A program made the position numbers and the translations under genes. This document shows, in pieces, positions 49,484 through 63,816 of a stretch of 64,000 nt of DNA. The notes under the pieces are model-generated. The model was not told where the DNA came from and made no database searches. It saw only the letters and a program-made list of their open reading frames with translations. The first letter of the stretch is position 1, and every line of letters starts with the position of its first letter. The DNA is from Hippasteria phrygiana (lineage: Eukaryota > Echinodermata > Asteroidea > Valvatida > Goniasteridae), in the NCBI GenBank assembly GCA_037893225.1, contig JAZGUH010000087.1, positions 1,736,001 to 1,800,000 of the forward strand, given 5' to 3'.

Positions 49484-52400
49484 TCATACCCTAGGGAATT
49501 TGACAGGCATGGAGCAATAAATAGAAGGTAATATGCACACAGATGTTGGCCGGAAAGAAAATAAACATTGCGAGGTTTGAATTTTCTCCACAAGTGTTAA
49601 CTCTAAGAAGCCGCCGATAATTGCAACATGTAGCGCCAGATATAAGCTATCCATACATGTCAAAATTACTGCATTTGGTTGATATTTCATGCAATTATGA
49701 ATGAGTAAAGCAAGGCATACCCTAGGGAATTTGACAGGCATGGAGCAATAAATAGAAGGTAATATGCACACAGATGTTGGCCGGAAAGAAAATAAACATT
49801 GCGAGGTTTGAATTTTCTCCACAAGTTTTAACTCTAAGAAGCCGCCGATAATTGCAACATGTAGCGCCAGATCTAAGCTATCCATACATGTCAAAATTAC
49901 TGCATTTGGTTGATATTTCATGCAATTATGAATGAGTAAAGCAAGTCCATACCCCAGGGAATTTGACATGCATGGAGCAATAAATAGAAGGTAATATGCA
50001 CACAGATGTTGGCCGGAAAGAAAATAAACATTGCGAGGTTTGAATTTTCTCCACAAGTGTTAACTCTAAGAAGCCGCCGATAATTGCAACATGTAGCGCC
50101 AGATCTAAGCTATCCATACATGTCAAAATTACTGCATTTGGTTGATATTTCATGCAATTATGAATGAGTAAAGCAAGTCCATACCCCAGGGAATTTGACA
50201 TGCATGGAGCAATAAATAGAAGGTAATATGCACACAGATGTTGGCCGGAAAGAAAATAAACATTGCGAGGTTTGAATTTTCTCCACAAGTGTTAACTCTA
50301 AGAAGCCGCCGATAATTGCAACATGTAGCGCCAGATCTAAGCTATCCATACATGTCAAAATTACTGAATTTGGTTGATATTTCATGCAATTATGAATGAG
50401 TAAAGCAAGTCATACCCCAGGGAATTTGACATGCATGGAGCAATAAATAGACGGTAATATGCACACAGATGTTGGCCGGAAAGAAAATAAACATTGCGAG
50501 GTTTGAATTTTCTCCACAAGTTTTAACTCTAAGAAGCCGCCGATAATTGCAACATGTAGCGCCAGATCTAAGCTATCCATACATGTCAAAATTACTGAAT
50601 TTGGTTGATATTTCATGCAATTATGAATGAGTAAAGCAAGTCATACCCTAGGGAATTTGACAGGCATGGAGCAATAAATAGAAGGTAATATGCACACAGA
50701 TGTTGGCCGGAAAGAAAATAAACATTGCGAGGTTTGAATTTTCTCCACAAGTGTTAACTCTAAGAAGCCGCCGATAATTGCAACATGTAGCGCCAGATCT
50801 AAGCTATCCATACATGTCAAAATTACTGCATTTGGTTGATATTTCATGCAATTATGAATGAGTAAAGCAAGTCCATACCCCAGGGAATTTGACATGCATG
50901 GAGCAATAAATAGAAGGTAATATGCACACAGATGTTGGCCGGAAAGAAAATAAACATTGCGAGGTTTGAATTTTCTCCACAAGTGTTAACTCTAAGAAGC
51001 CGCCGATAATTGCAACATGTAGCGCCAGATCTAAGCTATCCATACATGTCAAAATTACTGCATTTGGTTGATATTTCATGCAATTATGAATGAGTAAAGC
51101 AAGTCCATACCCCAGGGAATTTGACATGCATGGAGCAATAAATAGAAGGTAATATGCACACAGATGTTGGCCGGAAAGAAAATAAACATTGCGAGGTTTG
51201 AATTTTCTCCACAAGTGTTAACTCTAAGAAGCCGCCGATAATTGCAACATGTAGCGCCAGATCTAAGCTATCCATACATGTCAAAATTACTGAATTTGGT
51301 TGATATTTCATGCAATTATGAATGAGTAAAGCAAGTCATACCCCAGGGAATTTGACATGCATGGAGCAATAAATAGACGGTAATATGCACACAGATGTTG
51401 GCCGGAAAGAAAATAAACATTGCGAGGTTTGAATTTTCTCCACAAGTTTTAACTCTAGGAAGCCGCCGATGATTGCAACATGTAGCGCCAGATCTAAGCT
51501 ATCCATACATGTCAAAATTACTGTATTTGGTTTATATTTCATGCAATTATGAATGAGTAAAGCAAGTCATACCCTAGGGAATTTGACAGGCATGGAGCAA
51601 TAAATAGAAGGTAATATGCACACAGATGTTGGCCGGAAAGAAAATAAACATTGCGAGGTTTGAATTTTCTCCACAAGTGTTAACTCTAAGAAGCCGCCGA
51701 TAATTGCAACATGTAGCGCCAGATCTAAGCTATCCATACATGTCAAAATTACTGCATTTGGTTGATATTTCATGCAATTATGAATGAGTAAAGCAAGTCC
51801 ATACCCCAGGGAATTTGACATGCATGGAGCAATAAATAGAAGGTAATATGCACACAGATGTTGGCCGGAAAGAAAATAAACATTGCGAGGTTTGAATTTT
51901 CTCCACAAGTGTTAACTCTAAGAAGCCGCCGATAATTGCAACATGTAGCGCCAGATCTAAGCTATCCATACATGTCAAAATGACTGTATTTGGTTTATAT
52001 TTCATGCAATTATGAATGAGTAAAGCAAGTCATACCCTAGGGAATTTGACAGGCATGGAGCAATAAATAGAAGGTAATATGCACACAGATGTTGGCCGGA
52101 AAGAAAATAAACATTGCGAGGTTTGAATTTTCTCCACAAGTTTTAACTCTAAGAAGCCGCCGATAATTGCAACATGTAGCGCCAGATCTAAGCTATCCAT
52201 ACATGTCAAAATTACTGCATTTGGATGATATTTCATGCAATTATGAATGAGTAAAGCAAGTCCATACCCCAGGGAATTTGACATGCATGGAGCAATAAAT
52301 AGAAGGTAATATGCACACAGATGTTGGCCGGAAAGAAAATAAACATTGCGAGGTTTGAATTTTCTCCACAAGTGTTAACTCTAAGAAGCCGCCGATAATT

Positions 52401-54091
52401 GCAACATGTAGCGCCAGATCTAAGCTATCCATACATGTCAAAATGACTGTATTTGGTTTATATTTCATGCAATTATGAATGAGTAAAGCAAGTCATACCC
52501 TAGGGAATTTGACAGGCATGGAGCAATAAATAGAAGGTAATATGCACACAGATGTTGGCCGGAAAGAAAATAAACATTGCGAGGTTTGAATTTTCTCCAC
52601 AAGTTTTAACTCTAAGAAGCCGCCGATAATTGCAACATGTAGCGCCAGATCTAAGCTATCCATACATGTCAAAATTACTGAATTTGGTTGATATTTCATG
52701 CAATTATGAATGAGTAAAGCAAGTCATACCCTAGGGAATTTGACAGGCATGGAGCAATAAATAGAAGGTAATATGCACACAGATGTTGGCCGGAAAGAAA
52801 ATAAACATTGCGAGGTTTGAATTTTCTCCACAAGTGTTAACTCTAAGAAGCCGCCGATAATTGCAACATGTAGCGCCAGATATAAGCTATCCATACATGT
52901 CAAAATTACTGCATTTGGTTGATATTTCATGCAATTATGAATGAGTAAAGCAAGGCATACCCTAGGGAATTTGACAGGCATGGAGCAATAAATAGAAGGT
53001 AATATGCACACAGATGTTGGCCGGAAAGAAAATAAACATTGCGAGGTTTGAATTTTCTCCACAAGTTTTAACTCTAAGAAGCCGCCGATAATTGCAACAT
53101 GTAGCGCCAGATCTAAGCTATCCATACATGTCAAAATTACTGCATTTGGTTGATATTTCATGCAATTATGAATGAGTAAAGCAAGTCCATACCCCAGGGA
53201 ATTTGACATGCATGGAGCAATAAATAGAAGGTAATATGCACACAGATGTTGGCCGGAAAGAAAATAAACATTGCGAGGTTTGAATTTTCTCCACAAGTGT
53301 TAACTCTAAGAAGCCGCCGATAATTGCAACATGTAGCGCCAGATCTAAGCTATCCATACATGTCAAAATTACTGCATTTGGTTGATATTTCATGCAATTA
53401 TGAATGAGTAAAGCAAGTCCATACCCCAGGGAATTTGACATGCATGGAGCAATAAATAGAAGGTAATATGCACACAGATGTTGGCCGGAAAGAAAATAAA
53501 CATTGCGAGGTTTGAATTTTCTCCACAAGTGTTAACTCTAAGAAGCCGCCGATAATTGCAACATGTAGCGCCAGATCTAAGCTATCCATACATGTCAAAA
53601 TTACTGAATTTGGTTGATATTTCATGCAATTATGAATGAGTAAAGCAAGTCATACCCCAGGGAATTTGACATGCATGGAGCAATAAATAGACGGTAATAT
53701 GCACACAGATGTTGGCCGGAAAGAAAATAAACATTGCGAGGTTTGAATTTTCTCCACAAGTTTTAACTCTAAGAAGCCGCCGATAATTGCAACATGTAGC
53801 GCCAGATCTAAGCTATCCATACATGTCAAAATTACTGAATTTGGTTGATATTTCATGCAATTATGAATGAGTAAAGCAAGTCATACCCTAGGGAATTTGA
53901 CAGGCATGGAGCAATAAATAGAAGGTAATATGCACACAGATGTTGGCCGGAAAGAAAATAAACATTGCGAGGTTTGAATTTTCTCCACAAGTGTTAACTC
54001 TAAGAAGCCGCCGATAATTGCAACATGTAGCGCCAGATCTAAGCTATCCATACATGTCAAAATTACTGCATTTGGTTGATATTTCATGCAA
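47612..54091. repeat. Tandem duplication with 3,240-bp period (14 monomers)
   Basis: The copies are about 47612..50851 and 50852..54091. The markers agatataagc with gcaaggcatacc (49641/49715 and 52881/52955) and atttggatgatat (48980 and 52220) fall at exactly +3,240 bp. I saw no private difference between the copies while reading, so this is a recent duplication or an assembly repeat. Confidence 0.8.
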
Positions 54092-57000
54092 TTATGAATG
54101 AGTAAAGCAAGTCATACCCTAGGGAATTTGACAGGCATGGAGCAATACATAGAAGGTAATATGCACACAGATGTTGGCCGGAAAGAAAATAAACATTGCG
54201 AGGTTTGAATTTTCTCCACAAGTGTTAACTCTAAGAAGCCGCCGATAATTGCAACATGTAGCGCCAGATCTAAGCTATCCATACATGTCAAAATTACTGA
54301 ATTTGGTTGATATTTCATGCAATTATGAATGAGTAAAGCAAGTCATACCCCAGGGAATTTGACATGCATGGAGCAATAAATAGACGGTAATATGCACACA
54401 GATGTTGGACGGAAAGAAAATAAACATTGCGAGGTTTGAATTTTCTCCACAAGTTTTAACTCTAGGAAGCCGCCGATGATTGCAACATGTAGCGCCAGAT
54501 CTAAGCTATCCATACATGTCAACATTACTGAATTTGGTTGATATTTCATGCAATTATGAATGAGTAAAGCAAGTCATACCCCAGGGAATTTGACATGCAT
54601 GGAGCAATAAATAGACGGTAATATGCACACAGATGTTGGCCGGAAAGAAAATAAACATTGCGAGGTTTGAATTTTCTCCACAAGTTTTAATTCTAAGAAG
54701 CCGCCGATAATTGCAACATGTAGCGCCAGATCTAAGCTATCCATACATGTCAAAATTACTGCATTTTGTTGATATTTCATGCAATTATGAATGAGTAAAG
54801 CAAGTCCATACCCCAGGGAATTTGACATGCATGGAGCAATAAATAGAAGGTAATATGCACACAGATGTTGGCCGGAAAGAAAATAAACATTGCGAGGTTT
54901 GAATTTTCTCCACAAGTGTTAACTCTAAGAAGCCGCCGATAATTGCAACATGTAGCGCCAGATCTAAGCTATCCATACATGTCAAAATTACTGCATTTGG
55001 TTGATATTTCATGCAATTATGAATGAGTAAAGCAAGTCCATACCCCAGGGAATTTGACATGCATGGAGCAATAAATAGAAGGTAATATGCACACAGATGT
55101 TGGCCGGAAAGAAAATAAACATTGCGAGGTTTGAATTTTCTCCACAAGTGTTAACTCTAAGAAGCCGCCGATAATTGCAACATGTAGCGCCAGATCTAAG
55201 CTATCCATACATGTCAAAATTACTGAATTTGGTTGATATTTCATGCAATTATGAATGAGTAAAGCAAGTCATACCCCAGGGAATTTGACAGGCATGGAGC
55301 AATAAATAGACGGTAATATGCACACAGATGTTGGCCGGAAAGAAAATAAACATTGCGAGGTTTGAATTTTCTCCACAAGTTTTAACTCTAGGAAGCCGCC
55401 GATGATTGCAACATGTAGCGCCAGATCTAAGCTATCCATACATGTCAAAATTACTGTATTTGGTTGATATTTCATGCAATTATGAATGAGTAGAGCAAGT
55501 CATACCCCAGGGAATTTGACAGGCATGGAGCAATAAATAGAAGGTAATATGCACACAGATGTTGGCCGGAAAGAAAATAAACATTGCGAGGTTTGAATTT
55601 TCTCCACAAGTTTTAACTCTAAGAAGCCGCCGATAATTGCAACATGTAGCGCCAGATCTAAGCTATCCATACATGTCAAAATTACTGCATTTGGTTGATA
55701 TTTCATGCAATTATGAATGAGTAGAGCAAGTCCATACCCCAGGGAATTTGACAGGCATGGAGCAATAAATAGAAGGTAATATGCACACAGATGTTGGCCG
55801 GAAAGAAAATAAACATTGCGAGGTTTGAATTTTCTCCACAAGTGTTAACTCTAAGAAGCCGCCGATAATTGCAACATGTAGCGCCAGATCTAAGCTATCC
55901 ATACATGTCAAAATTACTGCATTTGGTTGATATTTCATGCAATTATGAATGAGTAAAGCAGGTCCATACCCCAGGGAATTTGACATGCATGGAGCAATAA
56001 ATAGAAGGTAATATGCACACAGATGTTGGCCGGAAAGAAAATAAACATTGCGAGGTTTGAATTTTCTCCACAAGTGTTAACTCTAAGAAGCCGCCGATAA
56101 TTGCAACATGTAGCGCCAGATCTAAGCTATCCATACATGTCAAAATTACTGCATTTGGTTGATATTTCATGCAATTATGAATGAGTAAAGCAAGTCCATA
56201 CCCCAGGGAATTTGACATGCATGGAGCAATAAATAGACGGTAATATGCACACAGATGTTGGCCGGAAAGAAAATAAACATTGCGAGGTTTGAATTTTCTC
56301 CACAAGTGTTAACTCTAAGAAGCCGCCGATAATTGCAACATGTAGCGCCAGATCTAAGCTATCCATACATGTCAAAATGACTGTATTTGGTTTATATTTC
56401 ATGCAATTATGAATGAGTAAAGCAAGTCATACCCTAGGGAATTTGACAGGCATGGAGCAATAAATAGAAGGTAATATGCACACAGATGTTGGCCGGAAAG
56501 AAAATAAACATTGCGAGGTTTGAATTTTCTCCACAAGTTTTAACTCTAAGAAGCCGCCGATAATTGCAACATGTAGCGCCAGATCTAAGCTATCCATACA
56601 TGTCAAAATTACTGCATTTGGTTGATATTTCATGCAATTATGAATGAGTAAAGCAAGTCCATACCCCAGGGAATTTGACATGCATGGAGCAATAAATAGA
56701 AGGTAATATGCACACAGATGTTGGCCGGAAAGAAAATAAACATTGCGAGGTTTGAATTTTCTCCACAAGTTTTAACTCTAGGAAGCCGCCGATGATTGCA
56801 ACATGTAGCGCCAGATCTAAGCTATCCATACATGTCAAAATTACTGTATTTGGTTTATATTTCATGCAATTATGAATGAGTAAAGCAAGTCATACCCTAG
56901 GGAATTTGACAGGCATGGAGCAATAAATAGAAGGTAATATGCACACAGATGTTGGCCGGAAAGAAAATAAACATTGCGAGGTTTGAATTTTCTCCACAAG

Positions 57001-60000
57001 TGTTAACTCTAAGAAGCCGCCGATAATTGCAACATGTAGCGCCAGATCTAAGCTATCCATACATGTCAAAATTACTGAATTTGGTTGATATTTCATGCAA
57101 TTATGAATGAGTAAAGCAAGTCCATACCCCAGGGAATTTGACATGCATGGAGCAATAAATAGACGGTAACATGTACGCAGATGTTGGCCGGAAAGAAAAT
57201 AAACATTGCGAGGTTTGAATTTTCTCCACAAGTTTTAACTCTAGGAAGCCGCCGATGATTGCAACATGTAGCGCCAGATCTAAGCTATCCATACATGTCA
57301 AAATTACTGTATTTGGTTGATATTTCATGCAATTATGAATGAGTAGAGCAAGTCATACCCCAGGGAATTTGACAGGCATGGAGCAATAAATAGAAGGTAA
57401 TATGCACACAGATGTTGGCCGGAAAGAAAATAAACATTGCGAGGTTTGAATTTTCTCCACAAGTTTTAACTCTAAGAAGCCGCCGATAATTGCAACATGT
57501 AGCGCCAGATCTAAGCTATCCATACATGTCAAAATTACTGCATTTGGTTGATATTTCATGCAATTATGAATGAGTAGAGCAAGTCCATACCCCAGGGAAT
57601 TTGACAGGCATGGAGCAATAAATAGAAGGTAATATGCACACAGATGTTGGCCGGAAAGAAAATAAACATTGCGAGGTTTGAATTTTCTCCACAAGTGTTA
57701 ACTCTAAGAAGCCGCCGATAATTGCAACATGTAGCGCCAGATCTAAGCTATCCATACATGTCAAAATTACTGCATTTGGTTGATATTTCATGCAATTATG
57801 AATGAGTAAAGCAGGTCCATACCCCAGGGAATTTGACATGCATGGAGCAATAAATAGAAGGTAATATGCACACAGATGTTGGCCGGAAAGAAAATAAACA
57901 TTGCGAGGTTTGAATTTTCTCCACAAGTGTTAACTCTAAGAAGCCGCCGATAATTGCAACATGTAGCGCCAGATCTAAGCTATCCATACATGTCAAAATT
58001 ACTGCATTTGGTTGATATTTCATGCAATTATGAATGAGTAAAGCAAGTCCATACCCCAGGGAATTTGACATGCATGGAGCAATAAATAGACGGTAATATG
58101 CACACAGATGTTGGCCGGAAAGAAAATAAACATTGCGAGGTTTGAATTTTCTCCACAAGTGTTAACTCTAAGAAGCCGCCGATAATTGCAACATGTAGCG
58201 CCAGATCTAAGCTATCCATACATGTCAAAATGACTGTATTTGGTTTATATTTCATGCAATTATGAATGAGTAAAGCAAGTCATACCCTAGGGAATTTGAC
58301 AGGCATGGAGCAATAAATAGAAGGTAATATGCACACAGATGTTGGCCGGAAAGAAAATAAACATTGCGAGGTTTGAATTTTCTCCACAAGTGTTAACTCT
58401 AAGAAGCCGCCGATAATTGCAACATGTAGCGCCAGATCTAAGCTATCCATACATGTCAAAATTACTGCATTTGGTTGATATTTCATGCAATTATGAATGA
58501 GTAAAGCAAGTCATACCCTAGGGAATTTGACAGGCATGGAGCAATACATAGAAGGTAATATGCACACAGATGTTGGCCGGAAAGAAAATAAACATTGCGA
58601 GGTTTGAATTTTCTCCACAAGTGTTAACTCTAAGAAGCCGCCGATAATTGCAACATGTAGCGCCAGATCTAAGCTATCCATACATGTCAAAATTACTGAA
58701 TTTGGTTGATATTTCATGCAATTATGAATGAGTAAAGCAAGTCATACCCCAGGGAATTTGACATGCATGGAGCAATAAATAGACGGTAATATGCACACAG
58801 ATGTTGGACGGAAAGAAAATAAACATTGCGAGGTTTGAATTTTCTCCACAAGTTTTAACTCTAGGAAGCCGCCGATGATTGCAACATGTAGCGCCAGATC
58901 TAAGCTATCCATACATGTCAACATTACTGAATTTGGTTGATATTTCATGCAATTATGAATGAGTAAAGCAAGTCATACCCCAGGGAATTTGACATGCATG
59001 GAGCAATAAATAGACGGTAATATGCACACAGATGTTGGCCGGAAAGAAAATAAACATTGCGAGGTTTGAATTTTCTCCACAAGTTTTAATTCTAAGAAGC
59101 CGCCGATAATTGCAACATGTAGCGCCAGATCTAAGCTATCCATACATGTCAAAATTACTGCATTTTGTTGATATTTCATGCAATTATGAATGAGTAAAGC
59201 AAGTCCATACCCCAGGGAATTTGACATGCATGGAGCAATAAATAGAAGGTAATATGCACACAGATGTTGGCCGGAAAGAAAATAAACATTGCGAGGTTTG
59301 AATTTTCTCCACAAGTGTTAACTCTAAGAAGCCGCCGATAATTGCAACATGTAGCGCCAGATCTAAGCTATCCATACATGTCAAAATTACTGCATTTGGT
59401 TGATATTTCATGCAATTATGAATGAGTAAAGCAAGTCCATACCCCAGGGAATTTGACATGCATGGAGCAATAAATAGAAGGTAATATGCACACAGATGTT
59501 GGCCGGAAAGAAAATAAACATTGCGAGGTTTGAATTTTCTCCACAAGTGTTAACTCTAAGAAGCCGCCGATAATTGCAACATGTAGCGCCAGATCTAAGC
59601 TATCCATACATGTCAAAATTACTGAATTTGGTTGATATTTCATGCAATTATGAATGAGTAAAGCAAGTCATACCCCAGGGAATTTGACAGGCATGGAGCA
59701 ATAAATAGACGGTAATATGCACACAGATGTTGGCCGGAAAGAAAATAAACATTGCGAGGTTTGAATTTTCTCCACAAGTTTTAACTCTAGGAAGCCGCCG
59801 ATGATTGCAACATGTAGCGCCAGATCTAAGCTATCCATACATGTCAAAATTACTGTATTTGGTTGATATTTCATGCAATTATGAATGAGTAGAGCAAGTC
59901 ATACCCCAGGGAATTTGACAGGCATGGAGCAATAAATAGAAGGTAATATGCACACAGATGTTGGCCGGAAAGAAAATAAACATTGCGAGGTTTGAATTTT

Positions 60001-62678
60001 CTCCACAAGTTTTAACTCTAAGAAGCCGCCGATAATTGCAACATGTAGCGCCAGATCTAAGCTATCCATACATGTCAAAATTACTGCATTTGGTTGATAT
60101 TTCATGCAATTATGAATGAGTAGAGCAAGTCCATACCCCAGGGAATTTGACAGGCATGGAGCAATAAATAGAAGGTAATATGCACACAGATGTTGGCCGG
60201 AAAGAAAATAAACATTGCGAGGTTTGAATTTTCTCCACAAGTGTTAACTCTAAGAAGCCGCCGATAATTGCAACATGTAGCGCCAGATCTAAGCTATCCA
60301 TACATGTCAAAATTACTGCATTTGGTTGATATTTCATGCAATTATGAATGAGTAAAGCAGGTCCATACCCCAGGGAATTTGACATGCATGGAGCAATAAA
60401 TAGAAGGTAATATGCACACAGATGTTGGCCGGAAAGAAAATAAACATTGCGAGGTTTGAATTTTCTCCACAAGTGTTAACTCTAAGAAGCCGCCGATAAT
60501 TGCAACATGTAGCGCCAGATCTAAGCTATCCATACATGTCAAAATTACTGCATTTGGTTGATATTTCATGCAATTATGAATGAGTAAAGCAAGTCCATAC
60601 CCCAGGGAATTTGACATGCATGGAGCAATAAATAGACGGTAATATGCACACAGATGTTGGCCGGAAAGAAAATAAACATTGCGAGGTTTGAATTTTCTCC
60701 ACAAGTGTTAACTCTAAGAAGCCGCCGATAATTGCAACATGTAGCGCCAGATCTAAGCTATCCATACATGTCAAAATGACTGTATTTGGTTTATATTTCA
60801 TGCAATTATGAATGAGTAAAGCAAGTCATACCCTAGGGAATTTGACAGGCATGGAGCAATAAATAGAAGGTAATATGCACACAGATGTTGGCCGGAAAGA
60901 AAATAAACATTGCGAGGTTTGAATTTTCTCCACAAGTTTTAACTCTAAGAAGCCGCCGATAATTGCAACATGTAGCGCCAGATCTAAGCTATCCATACAT
61001 GTCAAAATTACTGCATTTGGTTGATATTTCATGCAATTATGAATGAGTAAAGCAAGTCCATACCCCAGGGAATTTGACATGCATGGAGCAATAAATAGAA
61101 GGTAATATGCACACAGATGTTGGCCGGAAAGAAAATAAACATTGCGAGGTTTGAATTTTCTCCACAAGTTTTAACTCTAGGAAGCCGCCGATGATTGCAA
61201 CATGTAGCGCCAGATCTAAGCTATCCATACATGTCAAAATTACTGTATTTGGTTTATATTTCATGCAATTATGAATGAGTAAAGCAAGTCATACCCTAGG
61301 GAATTTGACAGGCATGGAGCAATAAATAGAAGGTAATATGCACACAGATGTTGGCCGGAAAGAAAATAAACATTGCGAGGTTTGAATTTTCTCCACAAGT
61401 GTTAACTCTAAGAAGCCGCCGATAATTGCAACATGTAGCGCCAGATCTAAGCTATCCATACATGTCAAAATTACTGAATTTGGTTGATATTTCATGCAAT
61501 TATGAATGAGTAAAGCAAGTCCATACCCCAGGGAATTTGACATGCATGGAGCAATAAATAGACGGTAACATGTACGCAGATGTTGGCCGGAAAGAAAATA
61601 AACATTGCGAGGTTTGAATTTTCTCCACAAGTTTTAACTCTAGGAAGCCGCCGATGATTGCAACATGTAGCGCCAGATCTAAGCTATCCATACATGTCAA
61701 AATTACTGTATTTGGTTGATATTTCATGCAATTATGAATGAGTAGAGCAAGTCATACCCCAGGGAATTTGACAGGCATGGAGCAATAAATAGAAGGTAAT
61801 ATGCACACAGATGTTGGCCGGAAAGAAAATAAACATTGCGAGGTTTGAATTTTCTCCACAAGTTTTAACTCTAAGAAGCCGCCGATAATTGCAACATGTA
61901 GCGCCAGATCTAAGCTATCCATACATGTCAAAATTACTGCATTTGGTTGATATTTCATGCAATTATGAATGAGTAGAGCAAGTCCATACCCCAGGGAATT
62001 TGACAGGCATGGAGCAATAAATAGAAGGTAATATGCACACAGATGTTGGCCGGAAAGAAAATAAACATTGCGAGGTTTGAATTTTCTCCACAAGTGTTAA
62101 CTCTAAGAAGCCGCCGATAATTGCAACATGTAGCGCCAGATCTAAGCTATCCATACATGTCAAAATTACTGCATTTGGTTGATATTTCATGCAATTATGA
62201 ATGAGTAAAGCAGGTCCATACCCCAGGGAATTTGACATGCATGGAGCAATAAATAGAAGGTAATATGCACACAGATGTTGGCCGGAAAGAAAATAAACAT
62301 TGCGAGGTTTGAATTTTCTCCACAAGTGTTAACTCTAAGAAGCCGCCGATAATTGCAACATGTAGCGCCAGATCTAAGCTATCCATACATGTCAAAATTA
62401 CTGCATTTGGTTGATATTTCATGCAATTATGAATGAGTAAAGCAAGTCCATACCCCAGGGAATTTGACATGCATGGAGCAATAAATAGACGGTAATATGC
62501 ACACAGATGTTGGCCGGAAAGAAAATAAACATTGCGAGGTTTGAATTTTCTCCACAAGTGTTAACTCTAAGAAGCCGCCGATAATTGCAACATGTAGCGC
62601 CAGATCTAAGCTATCCATACATGTCAAAATGACTGTATTTGGTTTATATTTCATGCAATTATGAATGAGTAAAGCAAG
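53881..62678. repeat. Tandem duplication with 4,399-bp period (19 monomers)
   Basis: The copies are 53881..58279 and 58280..62678. Shared rare variants are caatacatag (54153 and 58552), gttggacgg (54406 and 58805), gcattttgttgat (54763 and 59162), gcaggtccatac (55960 and 60359), and gtacgcagatg (57174 and 61573). Every monomer in copy 1 has its counterpart at +4,399 bp. The block reuses subtypes from the 21-34 kb region, so it is a mosaic. Confidence 0.85.
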
Positions 62679-63816
62679 TCATACCCTAGGGAATTTGACA
62701 GGCATGGAGCAATAAATAGAAGGTAATATGCACACAGATGTTGGCCGGAAAGAAAATAAACATTGCGAGGTTTGAATTTTCTCCACAAGTTTTAACTCTA
62801 AGAAGCCGCCGATAATTGCAACATGTAGCGCCAGATCTAAGCTATCCATACATGTCAAAATTACTGCATTTGGTTGATATTTCATGCAATTATGAATGAG
62901 TAAAGCAAGTCCATACCCCAGGGAATTTGACATGCATGGAGCAATAAATAGAAGGTAATATGCACACAGATGTTGGCCGGAAAGAAAATAAACATTGCGA
63001 GGTTTGAATTTTCTCCACAAGTGTTAACTCTAAGAAGCCGCCGATAATTGCAACATGTAGCGCCAGATCTAAGCTATCCATACATGTCAAAATTACTGCA
63101 TTTGGTTGATATTTCATGCAATTATGAATGAGTAAAGCAAGTCCATACCCCAGGGAATTTGACATGCATGGAGCAATAAATAGACGGTAATATGCACACA
63201 GATGTTGGCCGGAAAGAAAATAAACATTGCGAGGTTTGAATTTTCTCCACAAGTGTTAACTCTAAGAAGCCGCCGATAATTGCAACATGTAGCGCCAGAT
63301 CTAAGCTATCCATACATGTCAAAATGACTGTATTTGGTTTATATTTCATGCAATTATGAATGAGTAAAGCAAGTCATACCCTAGGGAATTTGACAGGCAT
63401 GGAGCAATAAATAGAAGGTAATATGCACACAGATGTTGGCCGGAAAGAAAATAAACATTGCGAGGTTTGAATTTTCTCCACAAGTTTTAACTCTAAGAAG
63501 CCGCCGATAATTGCAACATGTAGCGCCAGATCTAAGCTATCCATACATGTCAAAATTACTGCATTTGGTTGATATTTCATGCAATTATGAATGAGTAAAG
63601 CAAGTCCATACCCCAGGGAATTTGACATGCATGGAGCAATAAATAGAAGGTAATATGCACACAGATGTTGGCCGGAAAGAAAATAAACATTGCGAGGTTT
63701 GAATTTTCTCCACAAGTGTTAACTCTAAGAAGCCGCCGATAATTGCAACATGTAGCGCCAGATCTAAGCTATCCATACATGTCAAAATTACTGCATTTGG
63801 TTGATATTTCATGCAA
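62427..63816. repeat. Tandem duplication with 695-bp period (3 monomers)
   Basis: Two three-monomer copies, 62427..63121 and 63122..63816, each contain a monomer with caaaatgactgtattt followed by one with ccctaggg. They lie directly after the 4,399-bp block and repeat its last monomers, so a short exchange followed the larger one. Confidence 0.7.
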
